Source: Alloalcanivorax venustensis ISO4
Lineage (GTDB): Bacteria; Pseudomonadota; Gammaproteobacteria; Pseudomonadales; Alcanivoracaceae
Assembly: GCF_015356855.1 (NCBI RefSeq)
Contig: NZ_ARXR01000031.1
Span: 1 to 33,069, forward strand
DNA: 33,069 nt
Direction: 5' to 3'
Part shown: piece after piece, positions 10,170 through 16,302 of the stretch
How positions within the stretch are numbered: position 1 is the first letter of the stretch
Layout: each line of letters starts with the position of its first letter
Translations under genes and position numbers: made by a program
The notes under the pieces: model-generated
The model's input: the letters and a program-made list of their open reading frames with translations, nothing else
The model's database searches: none
Told to the model about the DNA's origin: nothing

Positions 10170-11189
10170 CTAGGAGGTCTCCGCCGGCGCCAGGGCGTCG
10201 CGGATCAACGCCGGCACATTGCGCTCGGCCTCGAGAACCGCCACTTCCAGGGCACTGACGAAGCCTTCCACGCCGGTGCCGCCGTGGCTTTTCACCACGA
10301 TACCGTTCAGCCCCACCAGGCTGGCGCCGTTGTAGCGCTCCGGGTCCAGGCGGTGCTTGAGCCCGCGCAGCAACGGCAGCGCGAACAGACCGCTGAGTTT
10401 GCGCAGCAGGGAGCGGCCCGCCTCCTCGCGGATCATGCCGCCGATCATGGAGGCGGCGCCTTCCATGGTTTTCAGCGACACATTGCCGACAAAGCCGTCA
10501 CAGACCACCACGTCCACGTCGCCGACGAAGATGCCGTTACCCTCGACGAAACCGGCGTAGTTCAGATCGGCGGCCTGCTGCATCAGGGTGGCGGCTTCCT
10601 TGATCTGCTCGTTGCCCTTGATGTCCTCCTCGCCGATGTTCAGCAGCGCCACCCGCGGCGCGCTCAACCCGTCCACGGCGCGCACCACGGCCTGCCCCAT
10701 CAGGGCGAACTGCAGCAGGTGCTTGGGTTCGGAATCCACATTGGCGCCCAGATCGAGCATGTGGCAGTGCCCTTTGGCGGTGGGGATGGCGGTGCAGATG
10801 GCCGGCCGGTCGACGCCCGGCAGGGTTTTGAGAACGAAGCGGCTGACCGCCATCAGCGCCCCGGTATTGCCGGCGCTGACCGCCGCCAGGGCGCGGCCTT
10901 CCTTAACCTGGTTGATGGCCACCCGCATGGAGGAGTCTTTCTTCTGGCGCAGTGCCACGGCGACCGGGTCGTCCATGGCCACCACTTCCGACGCCGGGGT
11001 CAGGGCGAGGCGGGGGTGATCGTCGAGTTTTTCTTTCTTCAGGGCCGCGGCGAGGGCGGACGGCTCGCCCACCATGATCACATGCAGATCGGGGTGGCGG
11101 GCCAGTATCCGGGCCACGGCGGGCACGGTCACGGGCAGACCGTGATCGCCGCCCATGGCGTCCACGGCCAGGGTCACAACCGCTGACAT
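10170..11189 (-). CDS. plsX: Phosphate acyltransferase PlsX
   Basis: 339 aa from ATG at 11189, with AGGA 8 nt upstream. A further ATG at 11222 gives a non-conserved extension. PlsX converts acyl-ACP to acyl-phosphate, the first step of the PlsX/PlsY route to phosphatidic acid. Family signatures are [63 protein letters not shown] and [13 protein letters not shown]. It is the first lipid gene after yceD-rpmF, the usual arrangement that links ribosome protein expression with membrane synthesis. Two hairpins lie between rpmF and plsX and may lower its expression relative to L32. Confidence 0.96.
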   Translation of the reverse strand: MSAVVTLAVDAMGGDHGLPVTVPAVARILARHPDLHVIMVGEPSALAAALKKEKLDDHPRLALTPASEVVAMDDPVAVALRQKKDSSMRVAINQVKEGRALAAVSAGNTGALMAVSRFVLKTLPGVDRPAICTAIPTAKGHCHMLDLGANVDSEPKHLLQFALMGQAVVRAVDGLSAPRVALLNIGEEDIKGNEQIKEAATLMQQAADLNYAGFVEGNGIFVGDVDVVVCDGFVGNVSLKTMEGAASMIGGMIREEAGRSLLRKLSGLFALPLLRGLKHRLDPERYNGASLVGLNGIVVKSHGGTGVEGFVSALEVAVLEAERNVPALIRDALAPAETS

Positions 11190-11253
11190 GGCAAATTTCC
11201 TGCTTGGCGAAGCGACGGCCATGATACGAGTTCGATCCGGCCGTGGATAGAGA

Positions 11254-11278
11254 AACGGGAGCCCTGAAGGCTCCCGTT
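11254..11278 (-). terminator. Hairpin after rpmF: weak terminator or attenuator
   Basis: A perfect 10-bp stem AACGGGAGCC / GGCTCCCGTT with a 5-nt loop lies 70 bases after the rpmF stop. On the minus strand it is followed by TTTCTCT, a poor U-tract. It probably acts as a partial terminator or an mRNA-stabilising 3' end that lets rpmF be expressed above plsX. Confidence 0.5.
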
Positions 11279-11298
11279 ACACAGTCGTCCTGTTGTCA

Positions 11299-11328
11299 CC
11301 GTCGGGCGGCGTACCGTCGGGCGGCGCA
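11299..11328. repeat. Two tandem 15-bp copies in the rpmF-plsX gap
   Basis: CCGTCGGGCGGCGTA is followed directly by CCGTCGGGCGGCGCA, differing at one base. The second copy continues into CCGCCCG and can fold as a 7-bp hairpin (11318-11335) just after the rpmF stop. I see no coding potential. Function unknown; it may add to the 3' structure of the rpmF message. Confidence 0.6.
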
Positions 11329-11347
11329 CCGCCCGCGGCAAACGGAC

Positions 11348-11542
11348 TTACTCTTCTTCGTCGTCCAGTTCCGCGGTGCGCAGCACCTGGCGGCCGCGGT
11401 ACATGCCGTCCGGAGAGATGTGGTGACGGCGGTGCACTTCACCGGTGCTCGCGTCTTCGGTGATAGCGGGCGCGGTCAGCGCATCGTGGGAACGACGCAT
11501 GCCACGCTTGGAACGGGTTTTGCGACTCTTCTGAACAGCCAT
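11348..11542 (-). CDS. rpmF: 50S ribosomal protein L32
   Basis: 64 aa. The N-terminus [22 protein letters not shown] is the L32 signature, followed by [18 protein letters not shown]. No zinc-binding cysteines are present, so this is the cysteine-free form, as in E. coli. An acidic tail (ELDDEEE) follows the core. A strong SD (GAGGAG, 6 nt before ATG) fits high expression. It lies 18 bp after yceD, a pairing conserved across many bacteria. Confidence 0.98.
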   Translation of the reverse strand: MAVQKSRKTRSKRGMRRSHDALTAPAITEDASTGEVHRRHHISPDGMYRGRQVLRTAELDDEEE

Positions 11543-11560
11543 TTGTTGCTCCTCGGCGTA

Positions 11561-12088
11561 TTACTTGCGGCGGCCCTTGAGACGGGCCAGCACGGCAAAC
11601 GGATTATCCGGATCGGACTGATTGTCATCCTGGTCGCCCGGATCCCCAGCGCTCTGGGGCGGCGGATCGGGGCACTGATCGTGAAGCGCCACCAGCGGCA
11701 TCGCCAGCAGCAGCTCTTCTTCCACCAGTTCCGCCAGCGTCATGCGCTCCTCGGTAACCAGCAATGGATCCAGGTCGGCGGGCAATGCCTTGGCCTGCTC
11801 TTCGCTCCACACCAACATCAGATCGACGTCGGCGGCGACTTCCTGTTGCACCGGCTCCAGACAACGCTGGCACACCAGAACTAGAGAAGTCTCCACCCGG
11901 CCCTGAACGCGCCGGCGGCCGTCCTCGTCCCGGCCAAAGGCCAGGCTCACCCGGACCGGCTGGTCCAGACTCTCGCGATATTCCCGCAGTCTGGGGAGGT
12001 CCCCGACCCGGGCTTCGCCTTCGACGACGCGTTCCTGGTCCGCGAACTTCCTCGGTTCCAGATACGGTGGCAGTTGCCCTGAAAACAT
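11561..12088 (-). CDS. yceD: YceD family protein (DUF177)
   Basis: 175 aa. The conserved start motif is seen (LPPYLEPRKFAD, matching the IPPHVDPRKLAD type), as are the LVCQRCLEPV CxxC segment in the middle, the LVTEERMTLAELVEEELLLAMPL block and the C-terminal NPFAVLARLKG. The family is genetically linked to rpmF almost everywhere and has been tied to 23S rRNA accumulation and ribosome assembly in plants and E. coli. The exact mechanism is not established. No SD precedes the ATG, and the predicted promoter -10 ends only 9 nt upstream, so translation is probably from a leaderless or nearly leaderless mRNA. The conserved N-terminal motif argues against a later start. Confidence 0.93.
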   Translation of the reverse strand: MFSGQLPPYLEPRKFADQERVVEGEARVGDLPRLREYRESLDQPVRVSLAFGRDEDGRRRVQGRVETSLVLVCQRCLEPVQQEVAADVDLMLVWSEEQAKALPADLDPLLVTEERMTLAELVEEELLLAMPLVALHDQCPDPPPQSAGDPGDQDDNQSDPDNPFAVLARLKGRRK

Positions 12089-12097
12089 AAGCGCGCA

Positions 12098-12126
12098 ATT
12101 CTAGGCGCGGGCCCGCGTCCTGTCAA
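12098..12126 (-). promoter_or_regulatory. Near-consensus sigma70 promoter of the yceD-rpmF-plsX-fab operon
   Basis: On the minus strand, -35 is a perfect TTGACA (12121-12126), the spacer is 17 bp, and -10 is TAGAAT (12098-12103). The spacer contains a 12-bp perfect palindrome, CGCGGGCCCGCG (12106-12117). Bases after the -10 are TGCGCGC, a GC-rich discriminator of the kind seen at stringently controlled promoters (inference). Expected transcription start is about 12091, two or three bases before the yceD ATG at 12088. Confidence 0.85.
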
Positions 12127-12249
12127 AGCGAAAATACACCCGCGACGCCCGGCTTAACTGTCTGAGAAAGCTGGTTTTTTCGTGCACCGGATCGGGGCCG
12201 TGGGTACACTCCCGACCCGCAACCACCCGCCACCGACCAGGAGACCGCC

Positions 12250-12843
12250 ATGACCGACCAGCCACAGCCTTTGATTCTGGCCTCCTCGTCGCCGTTCCGC
12301 CGCGAGCTGCTGGGCAAGCTGCGTCTGTCATTCCAGCATCACAGCCCGGACATCGACGAGCGCGCCCGGCCCGGCGAAACGCCCACGGAGCTGGTGCTGC
12401 GCCTGGCGCGGGACAAGGCCGCCGCCCTCGCCGACGCACACCCGGACGCCCTGATCATCGGCTCCGACCAGGTGGCGGTGATCGACGGCGACGTGCTCGG
12501 CAAGCCCGGCGATCACGACACCGCCGTGGCCCAGCTGCGCCGCGCCAGCGGCCGCACCGTGCAGTTTCTCACCGGGCTGTGCCTGCTGAACAGCGCCACC
12601 GGCCGCCACCAGAGCGGCTGCGAGCGCTTCACCGTGCACTTCCGCCAACTCCGTGACCGCCAGATTGAGCGCTATATCGAGGTCGAACAACCCCTCAACT
12701 GCGCCGGCAGCTTTAAGTCCGAAGGCCTGGGTATTGTGCTGTTCAAAGCGCTCGAAGGGCGGGACCCCAATGCCCTGGTGGGGCTACCGCTGATCATGCT
12801 GACCGACTTCTTAGCCGCCGAGGGCGTCATCCTTCCGGGATAG
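12250..12843 (+). CDS. maf: Maf-family nucleotide pyrophosphatase, YceF type
   Basis: 197 aa with SD AGGAG 6 nt before ATG. The N-terminal [14 protein letters not shown] is the Maf motif. DIDE and IIGSDQVAV follow, then the YceF-like signatures [17 protein letters not shown] and [13 protein letters not shown]. The YceF branch in E. coli hydrolyses 7-methyl-GTP and is viewed as a house-cleaning enzyme; I infer the same activity from the strong YceF resemblance. It is transcribed divergently from yceD across a 161-bp gap and converges on sppA, with REP elements between them. The neighbourhood yceD-maf is conserved with E. coli and Pseudomonas. Confidence 0.95.
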   Translation: MTDQPQPLILASSSPFRRELLGKLRLSFQHHSPDIDERARPGETPTELVLRLARDKAAALADAHPDALIIGSDQVAVIDGDVLGKPGDHDTAVAQLRRASGRTVQFLTGLCLLNSATGRHQSGCERFTVHFRQLRDRQIERYIEVEQPLNCAGSFKSEGLGIVLFKALEGRDPNALVGLPLIMLTDFLAAEGVILPG

Positions 12844-12870
12844 AGCCGCAAGCCAGCGATGGTGGCTAAC

Positions 12871-12923
12871 TGTGCGAGCGGGCCCAGCCCGCGAAAGGCA
12901 AGCGCAGCTTGCCGGCAGGATCC
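12871..12923 (+). repeat. REP element copy 1 (two-hairpin unit)
   Basis: The copy holds GAGCGGGCC-CA-GCCCGCGAAAGG, whose GCGGGC and GCCCGC arms pair, then a second hairpin GGCAAG-CGCAG-CTTGCC (12897-12913), then GGCAGGATCC. It is the head-to-head partner of the copy at 12962-13013, with which it shares the first palindrome, the GAAAGG linker and the CCGGCrGGAT end. It lies in the maf-sppA convergent gap, a typical REP location. Confidence 0.85.
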
Positions 12924-12961
12924 CAGAGACCTCTCTAACAAAGCACCAACAACGCCTCTGG

Positions 12962-13013
12962 TATCCCGCCGGGTGGCCAAGGCCACCCTTTCGCGGGCAA
13001 GGCCCGCTCCCAC
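12962..13013 (-). repeat. REP element copy 2 (two-hairpin unit, inverted)
   Basis: Read on the minus strand: GTGGGAGCGGGCC-TT-GCCCGCGAAAGG, then GGTGGCC-TT-GGCCACC, then CGGCGGGAT. The first palindrome matches copy 1 and the REP class common in Pseudomonas-like genomes. The second hairpin occupies the same place as in copy 1 but has a different sequence. Together the pair forms a BIME-like module separated by about 38 bp. Confidence 0.85.
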
Positions 13014-13022
13014 AAAACTCGG

Positions 13023-14006
13023 TTAGCGCAGCGTGGGCGCGCCGCCTTCCAGGCCCAGGGTCTGGCCGATGCCGTTGCCGATTGAGGTGCCGAAGCGCTT
13101 CAGGAAGCGGTCCACCGGCGAGCGGGTGACGGTGTAGTCCACCATTTCCTCCAGGCCGGCCACGTCGCGGGCCACCTGCCCCGGGCTTTTCAGGCCGTCG
13201 ATCAGCCCCAGCTCCAGAGCGCGCTCACCGGTCCAGAACAGGCCGGAAAACAGCTCCGGGTTCTCGTCCACTTTCAAGCGGTCGCCACGGCCGTCCTTCA
13301 CCGCGCCGATGAACTGCTGGTGGATCTCGTTGAGCATGGTCTGCACGTGCTCGCGGTCGGACTCGCGCACCGGCGAGAACGGGTCGAGCAGCGCCTTATT
13401 CTCGCCGGCGGTGTACACGCGGCGCTCCACGCCCAGCTTCTCGGCGGCTTCCTGCACCCCGAAGCTGGCCATGATCACGCCGATGGAGCCGACGATGCTG
13501 GCCGGGTCGGCGTAGATCTGGTCGGCGGCGGCGGCGATGTAATAGGCGCCGGAGGCGCCCATATCGGTGATCGCCGCGTACAGCTTCTTATCCGGGTATT
13601 CGGCGCGCAGCCGCTGGATTTCGTTGAACACGAAGTTCGACTGCACCGGCGAACCGCCCGGGCTGTTGACGCGCAGCAGCACCGCTTCGGCGTTCTCCGC
13701 CTCGAAGGCGTCGCGCAGCCCGCGGCTGATCAGATCGGCGCTGGCTTCGGAATCCGCCATGATCACGCCGTTCAGGTCGACCACCGCCACGTGGGGCTCG
13801 GCCACCGCCATGGCGTCCCCGGAGCGGCTGCCGGTCATCATGAACAGCAGCGCGAACAGATAGATAAAGGTCAGGCTCTTGAAGAAGATGCCCCAGCGGC
13901 GGGTCTTGCGCTGTTCCGCCTGGGCCTGGCCGAGCAGCTTCTCGAGCAGCTTCCACTCTTTACTGGTGGGGCCGCTGTTCGCCGGGCTGTTGTTGTCGGA
14001 CTCCAT
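13023..14006 (-). CDS. sppA: Signal peptide peptidase SppA, short (S49) type
   Basis: 327 aa. An N-terminal cytoplasmic segment is followed by one membrane helix (about 41-58, FFKSLTFIYLFALLFMM) and a single S49 protease domain. VNSPGGSPVQS is conserved. The nucleophile Ser152 lies in DMGASGAYYIAAAAD, and the general base Lys204 is in AGENKALLDPF. It degrades residual signal peptides in the inner membrane. It is about half the size of E. coli SppA (67 kDa, tandem domains) and matches the single-domain form typical of Pseudomonas and Bacillus. The start follows the HAD gene stop with no spacer; GAGGAG lies 9 nt upstream inside that gene. Confidence 0.94.
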   Translation of the reverse strand: MESDNNSPANSGPTSKEWKLLEKLLGQAQAEQRKTRRWGIFFKSLTFIYLFALLFMMTGSRSGDAMAVAEPHVAVVDLNGVIMADSEASADLISRGLRDAFEAENAEAVLLRVNSPGGSPVQSNFVFNEIQRLRAEYPDKKLYAAITDMGASGAYYIAAAADQIYADPASIVGSIGVIMASFGVQEAAEKLGVERRVYTAGENKALLDPFSPVRESDREHVQTMLNEIHQQFIGAVKDGRGDRLKVDENPELFSGLFWTGERALELGLIDGLKSPGQVARDVAGLEEMVDYTVTRSPVDRFLKRFGTSIGNGIGQTLGLEGGAPTLR

Positions 14007-14684
14007 CTACACTGTCTCCTCGAAGTGTGTTTCGCAGTCCACGCCGAGTAACGGCAGCAACTGCGGTAAAGCATCGATCACCGCCAGCGGGTGAAAGTTC
14101 ATCAAACGGTCCACCGGATGGGCGCCGTAACTCACCGCCACCCGGTCGACACCGGCGTCGCGCGCCATCTGCAGATCAAAGGACGTATCCCCGACCACCA
14201 GCGCCCGCTCCGGCGCCACGCCCAGTTCGGTCAATAACTCCGTGACCATGGCCGGGTGCGGCTTGGAATGGGTCTCGTCGGCGCAGCGGGAGGCATCGAA
14301 ACTGTCGCCCAGCCCACTGCTCGCCCACACCCGGTCCAGCCCCTTGCGGCTCTTGCCAGTGGCCACCGCCAGGCGCAATCCGGCGGCGCGCAGCGCCGCC
14401 AGCGTCTCGCGGGCGCCCGGGTAGAGCCGGCTGGGGCTCGCCTCGGCGGCCACGAAATGCACCGCGTAACGCTCGCGCATGCGCTCCAGATCCCGGTCGC
14501 CGATGCCCGGGTAAAGGGTGCGCAGCGCTTCCGGCAGACCCAGCCCGATGATCTCGCGCACGGCGTCGTCCTCCAACACCGGCAGACAAAGATCGGCGCC
14601 GGCCTGGTGCATGCAGGCAATGATACGCCCGGTGGAGTCCATCACCGTGCCGTCCCAGTCGAAAATCACCAATTGGTAGGCCAT
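14007..14684 (-). CDS. HAD-family hydrolase (phosphoglycolate phosphatase-like)
   Basis: 225 aa. HAD motif I FDWDGTVMDS contains the nucleophile Asp9 and Asp11. Motif II is at ATGKSRKGLDRV, and motifs III/IV lie in KPHPAMVTELL and VVGDTSFDLQMARDAGV. The helical cap between motifs I and II places it in the beta-phosphoglucomutase/Gph-like subfamily. In Pseudomonas the gene at this locus, between sppA and rluC, is annotated as a phosphoglycolate phosphatase-like protein. The true substrate cannot be read from the sequence. It overlaps the rluC stop by one base (TGATG) and abuts sppA, so the three genes form one transcription unit. Confidence 0.93.
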   Translation of the reverse strand: MAYQLVIFDWDGTVMDSTGRIIACMHQAGADLCLPVLEDDAVREIIGLGLPEALRTLYPGIGDRDLERMRERYAVHFVAAEASPSRLYPGARETLAALRAAGLRLAVATGKSRKGLDRVWASSGLGDSFDASRCADETHSKPHPAMVTELLTELGVAPERALVVGDTSFDLQMARDAGVDRVAVSYGAHPVDRLMNFHPLAVIDALPQLLPLLGVDCETHFEETV

Positions 14685-15637
14685 CAGCGTTTATCCGACC
14701 GCAGCGCCGTCAGGATGGCCTCGAAATCCTCGTCCAGCGGCGCGTTGACCTTGATGGTTTCGCCGCTCTGCGGGTGGCGGAACACCAGCGACCGGGCGTG
14801 CAGACACAGGCGGCGGTGCCCGAGCGCTTCCAGCCGCGCGTCGCCCTTGCGGCTGCCGTATTTATCGTCGCCGAGAATCGGGAAGCCGCCGAACTGGCTG
14901 TGCACCCGGATCTGATGGGTGCGGCCGGTACCCAGGCGCGCCTCCACCAGGGCGGCGTCGCCGAACCGCTCCACCAGCGTGAAATCGGTCACCGAGGCCT
15001 TGCCCTCGCGGGACACCCGCACCATCCGCTCGTTGCCCTGGGTGATCTTCAGCAGGGGCGCTTCCATGCGCCGCTCGCTGCCTTTAAACCCCTGGCACAG
15101 CAGCCAGTAGCGCTTCTCCACCCCACCCTGCTGCATCAATTTCTGCAGGCGCCGCAAAAAGCCCCGGTGGCGGGCGACCATGATGCAGCCGCTGGTGTCC
15201 CGGTCGAGCCGGTGCACCAGCTCCAGGTTGCGCTCTTCCGGGTAGAGCACCCGCAGCGCCTCGATCAGCCCCAGGCTGACCCCGCTGCCGCCGTGCACCG
15301 CCAGCCCGGCGGGCTTATTAAAGATGAAGATCTGATCGTCCTCGTAGAGCAGCGCCCGCGCCAGCCGCTCGGCCAGCCCGCCGCTGACCACCGGCGGCGC
15401 CTGGGACTCGCTGGTGCGCACCGGCGGCACGCGCACCACGTCGTCCACGGCCAGGCGGGTGGTCTGCTTGGCGCGCTTCTTGTTCACCCGCACCTCGCCG
15501 GATCGGATAATCCGATAGATGCGCGAACGGGGCACACCCTTGAGGTGGGTGATCAGGAAATTATCAAGGCGTTGGCCGTCACGGCCTTCATCGATGGTAA
15601 CGAAAGTGACGCGATCGGCAGCGGGGGTATCTGACAT
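14684..15637 (-). CDS. rluC: 23S rRNA pseudouridine synthase RluC
   Basis: 317 aa. The S4 RNA-binding domain is at the N-terminus (GQRLDNFLITHLKGVPRSRIYRIIRSGEVRVN, residues 21-52), followed by the RluA-type catalytic domain. HRLDRDTSG holds the catalytic Asp145, with IFNKPAGLAVHGG before it and GTGRTHQIRVH and LHA after it. RluC modifies positions 955, 2504 and 2580 of 23S rRNA in E. coli. The S4 domain, length and location divergent from rne all match rluC. A TAGAAT hexamer ends 6 nt before the ATG and no good SD is visible, so this too could be an almost leaderless message. Confidence 0.95.
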   Translation of the reverse strand: MSDTPAADRVTFVTIDEGRDGQRLDNFLITHLKGVPRSRIYRIIRSGEVRVNKKRAKQTTRLAVDDVVRVPPVRTSESQAPPVVSGGLAERLARALLYEDDQIFIFNKPAGLAVHGGSGVSLGLIEALRVLYPEERNLELVHRLDRDTSGCIMVARHRGFLRRLQKLMQQGGVEKRYWLLCQGFKGSERRMEAPLLKITQGNERMVRVSREGKASVTDFTLVERFGDAALVEARLGTGRTHQIRVHSQFGGFPILGDDKYGSRKGDARLEALGHRRLCLHARSLVFRHPQSGETIKVNAPLDEDFEAILTALRSDKR

Positions 15638-15643
15638 GCGGCG

Positions 15644-15649
15644 ATTCTA
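15644..15649 (-). promoter_or_regulatory. Candidate -10 box for rluC
   Basis: Minus-strand TAGAAT sits in GCTAGAATCGCC, like the -10 of acpP and yceD, and ends 6 nt before the rluC ATG. No convincing -35 is found at 17 or 18 bp (3 of 6 matches at best), so this is a weak call. If used, the transcript would start at or next to the ATG. Confidence 0.35.
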
Positions 15650-15719
15650 GCCAAGCGGGCGCGGCTCCGCCAGCGGTGTCGGTGTTCACGGCGCGCTCAT
15701 GCCTCGCCCATCTATCTGA

Positions 15720-15749
15720 TTGATCAGACTGTGATTTTACTGGTATAGT
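15720..15749 (+). promoter_or_regulatory. Predicted extended -10 promoter of rne
   Basis: Plus strand -35 TTGATC (15720-15725), 18-bp spacer, and TGG-TATAGT extended -10 (TG at 15741-15742, TATAGT at 15744-15749). A TCTGA-TTGA-TCAGA inverted repeat (15715-15728) overlaps the -35 and might be an operator. Transcription is expected near 15756, leaving about 547 nt before the rne ATG. Confidence 0.65.
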
Positions 15750-15755
15750 CAGCCG

Positions 15756-16302
15756 TCGGCCCGGGCTGGCCAACGGCGACGCGCAGCGATCATTCGCCGT
15801 CGGTACACCAACACCCGCCAGCCCGCCCGACAAGAATCGAACGGGCCCGAAAGGCCCCGACGCTGCAGCCAATCCCCCGGCGGCAACACAACTCCCCGGC
15901 GGATTACCGACAACCAACACCAGGTGGTCTGCGGCACAGGTCGAAGACATAGCCGGGCTGCCGGCGAGCAGCGCCAATAGCGCCCCTTGCCGACACCCCA
16001 ACCGGTACACAGACGGTAAAGTTTACCCGGCACGGCGCGTTTGACGCGCCGGGCACAGCGTAACGCGGATAGAGGGGCCAAGGCCCCGCCAGCAACGCCA
16101 ACGGCACAACTTCACAAGCCCGGAGAGGAACAGGAAAGGTAGAAGACAGGCAGATTACCAACGTCGTCCGAGCGCCCAGCGCCGCCACGCGTGAGCATTG
16201 CCTGCTCGCCACTCTTCCGCCTCCCCACCAGGGTAAGAGGTCTGATACCGGTATTGATACCGGCCCGCTGCATGCCGCCACGAACCTTGTGGTAGCACAA
16301 CA
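15756..16302 (+). other. Long structured 5' leader of rne (no gene)
   Basis: No plausible coding region on either strand: the open frames here have no SD, no recognisable domains and atypical composition. The stretch contains clear inverted repeats. GGGCC-CGAAA-GGCCC is at 15843-15857. CGGCGCG-TTTGA-CGCGCCG is at 16033-16051, and GGGGCC-AA-GGCCCC at 16074-16087. CCGGTA-TTGA-TACCGG is at 16248-16263, about 40 nt before the ATG. A palindrome GGTAAA-G-TTTACC lies at 16015-16027. In E. coli a 361-nt rne leader with hairpins mediates feedback cleavage of rne mRNA by RNase E; an equivalent role here is inference. Confidence 0.6.

Noticed and set aside
12850-13022. Possible CRISPR-like or tRNA structure between maf and sppA
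   Set aside because: Only two palindromic units in inverted orientation, no spacer series and no cloverleaf; they fit REP elements.
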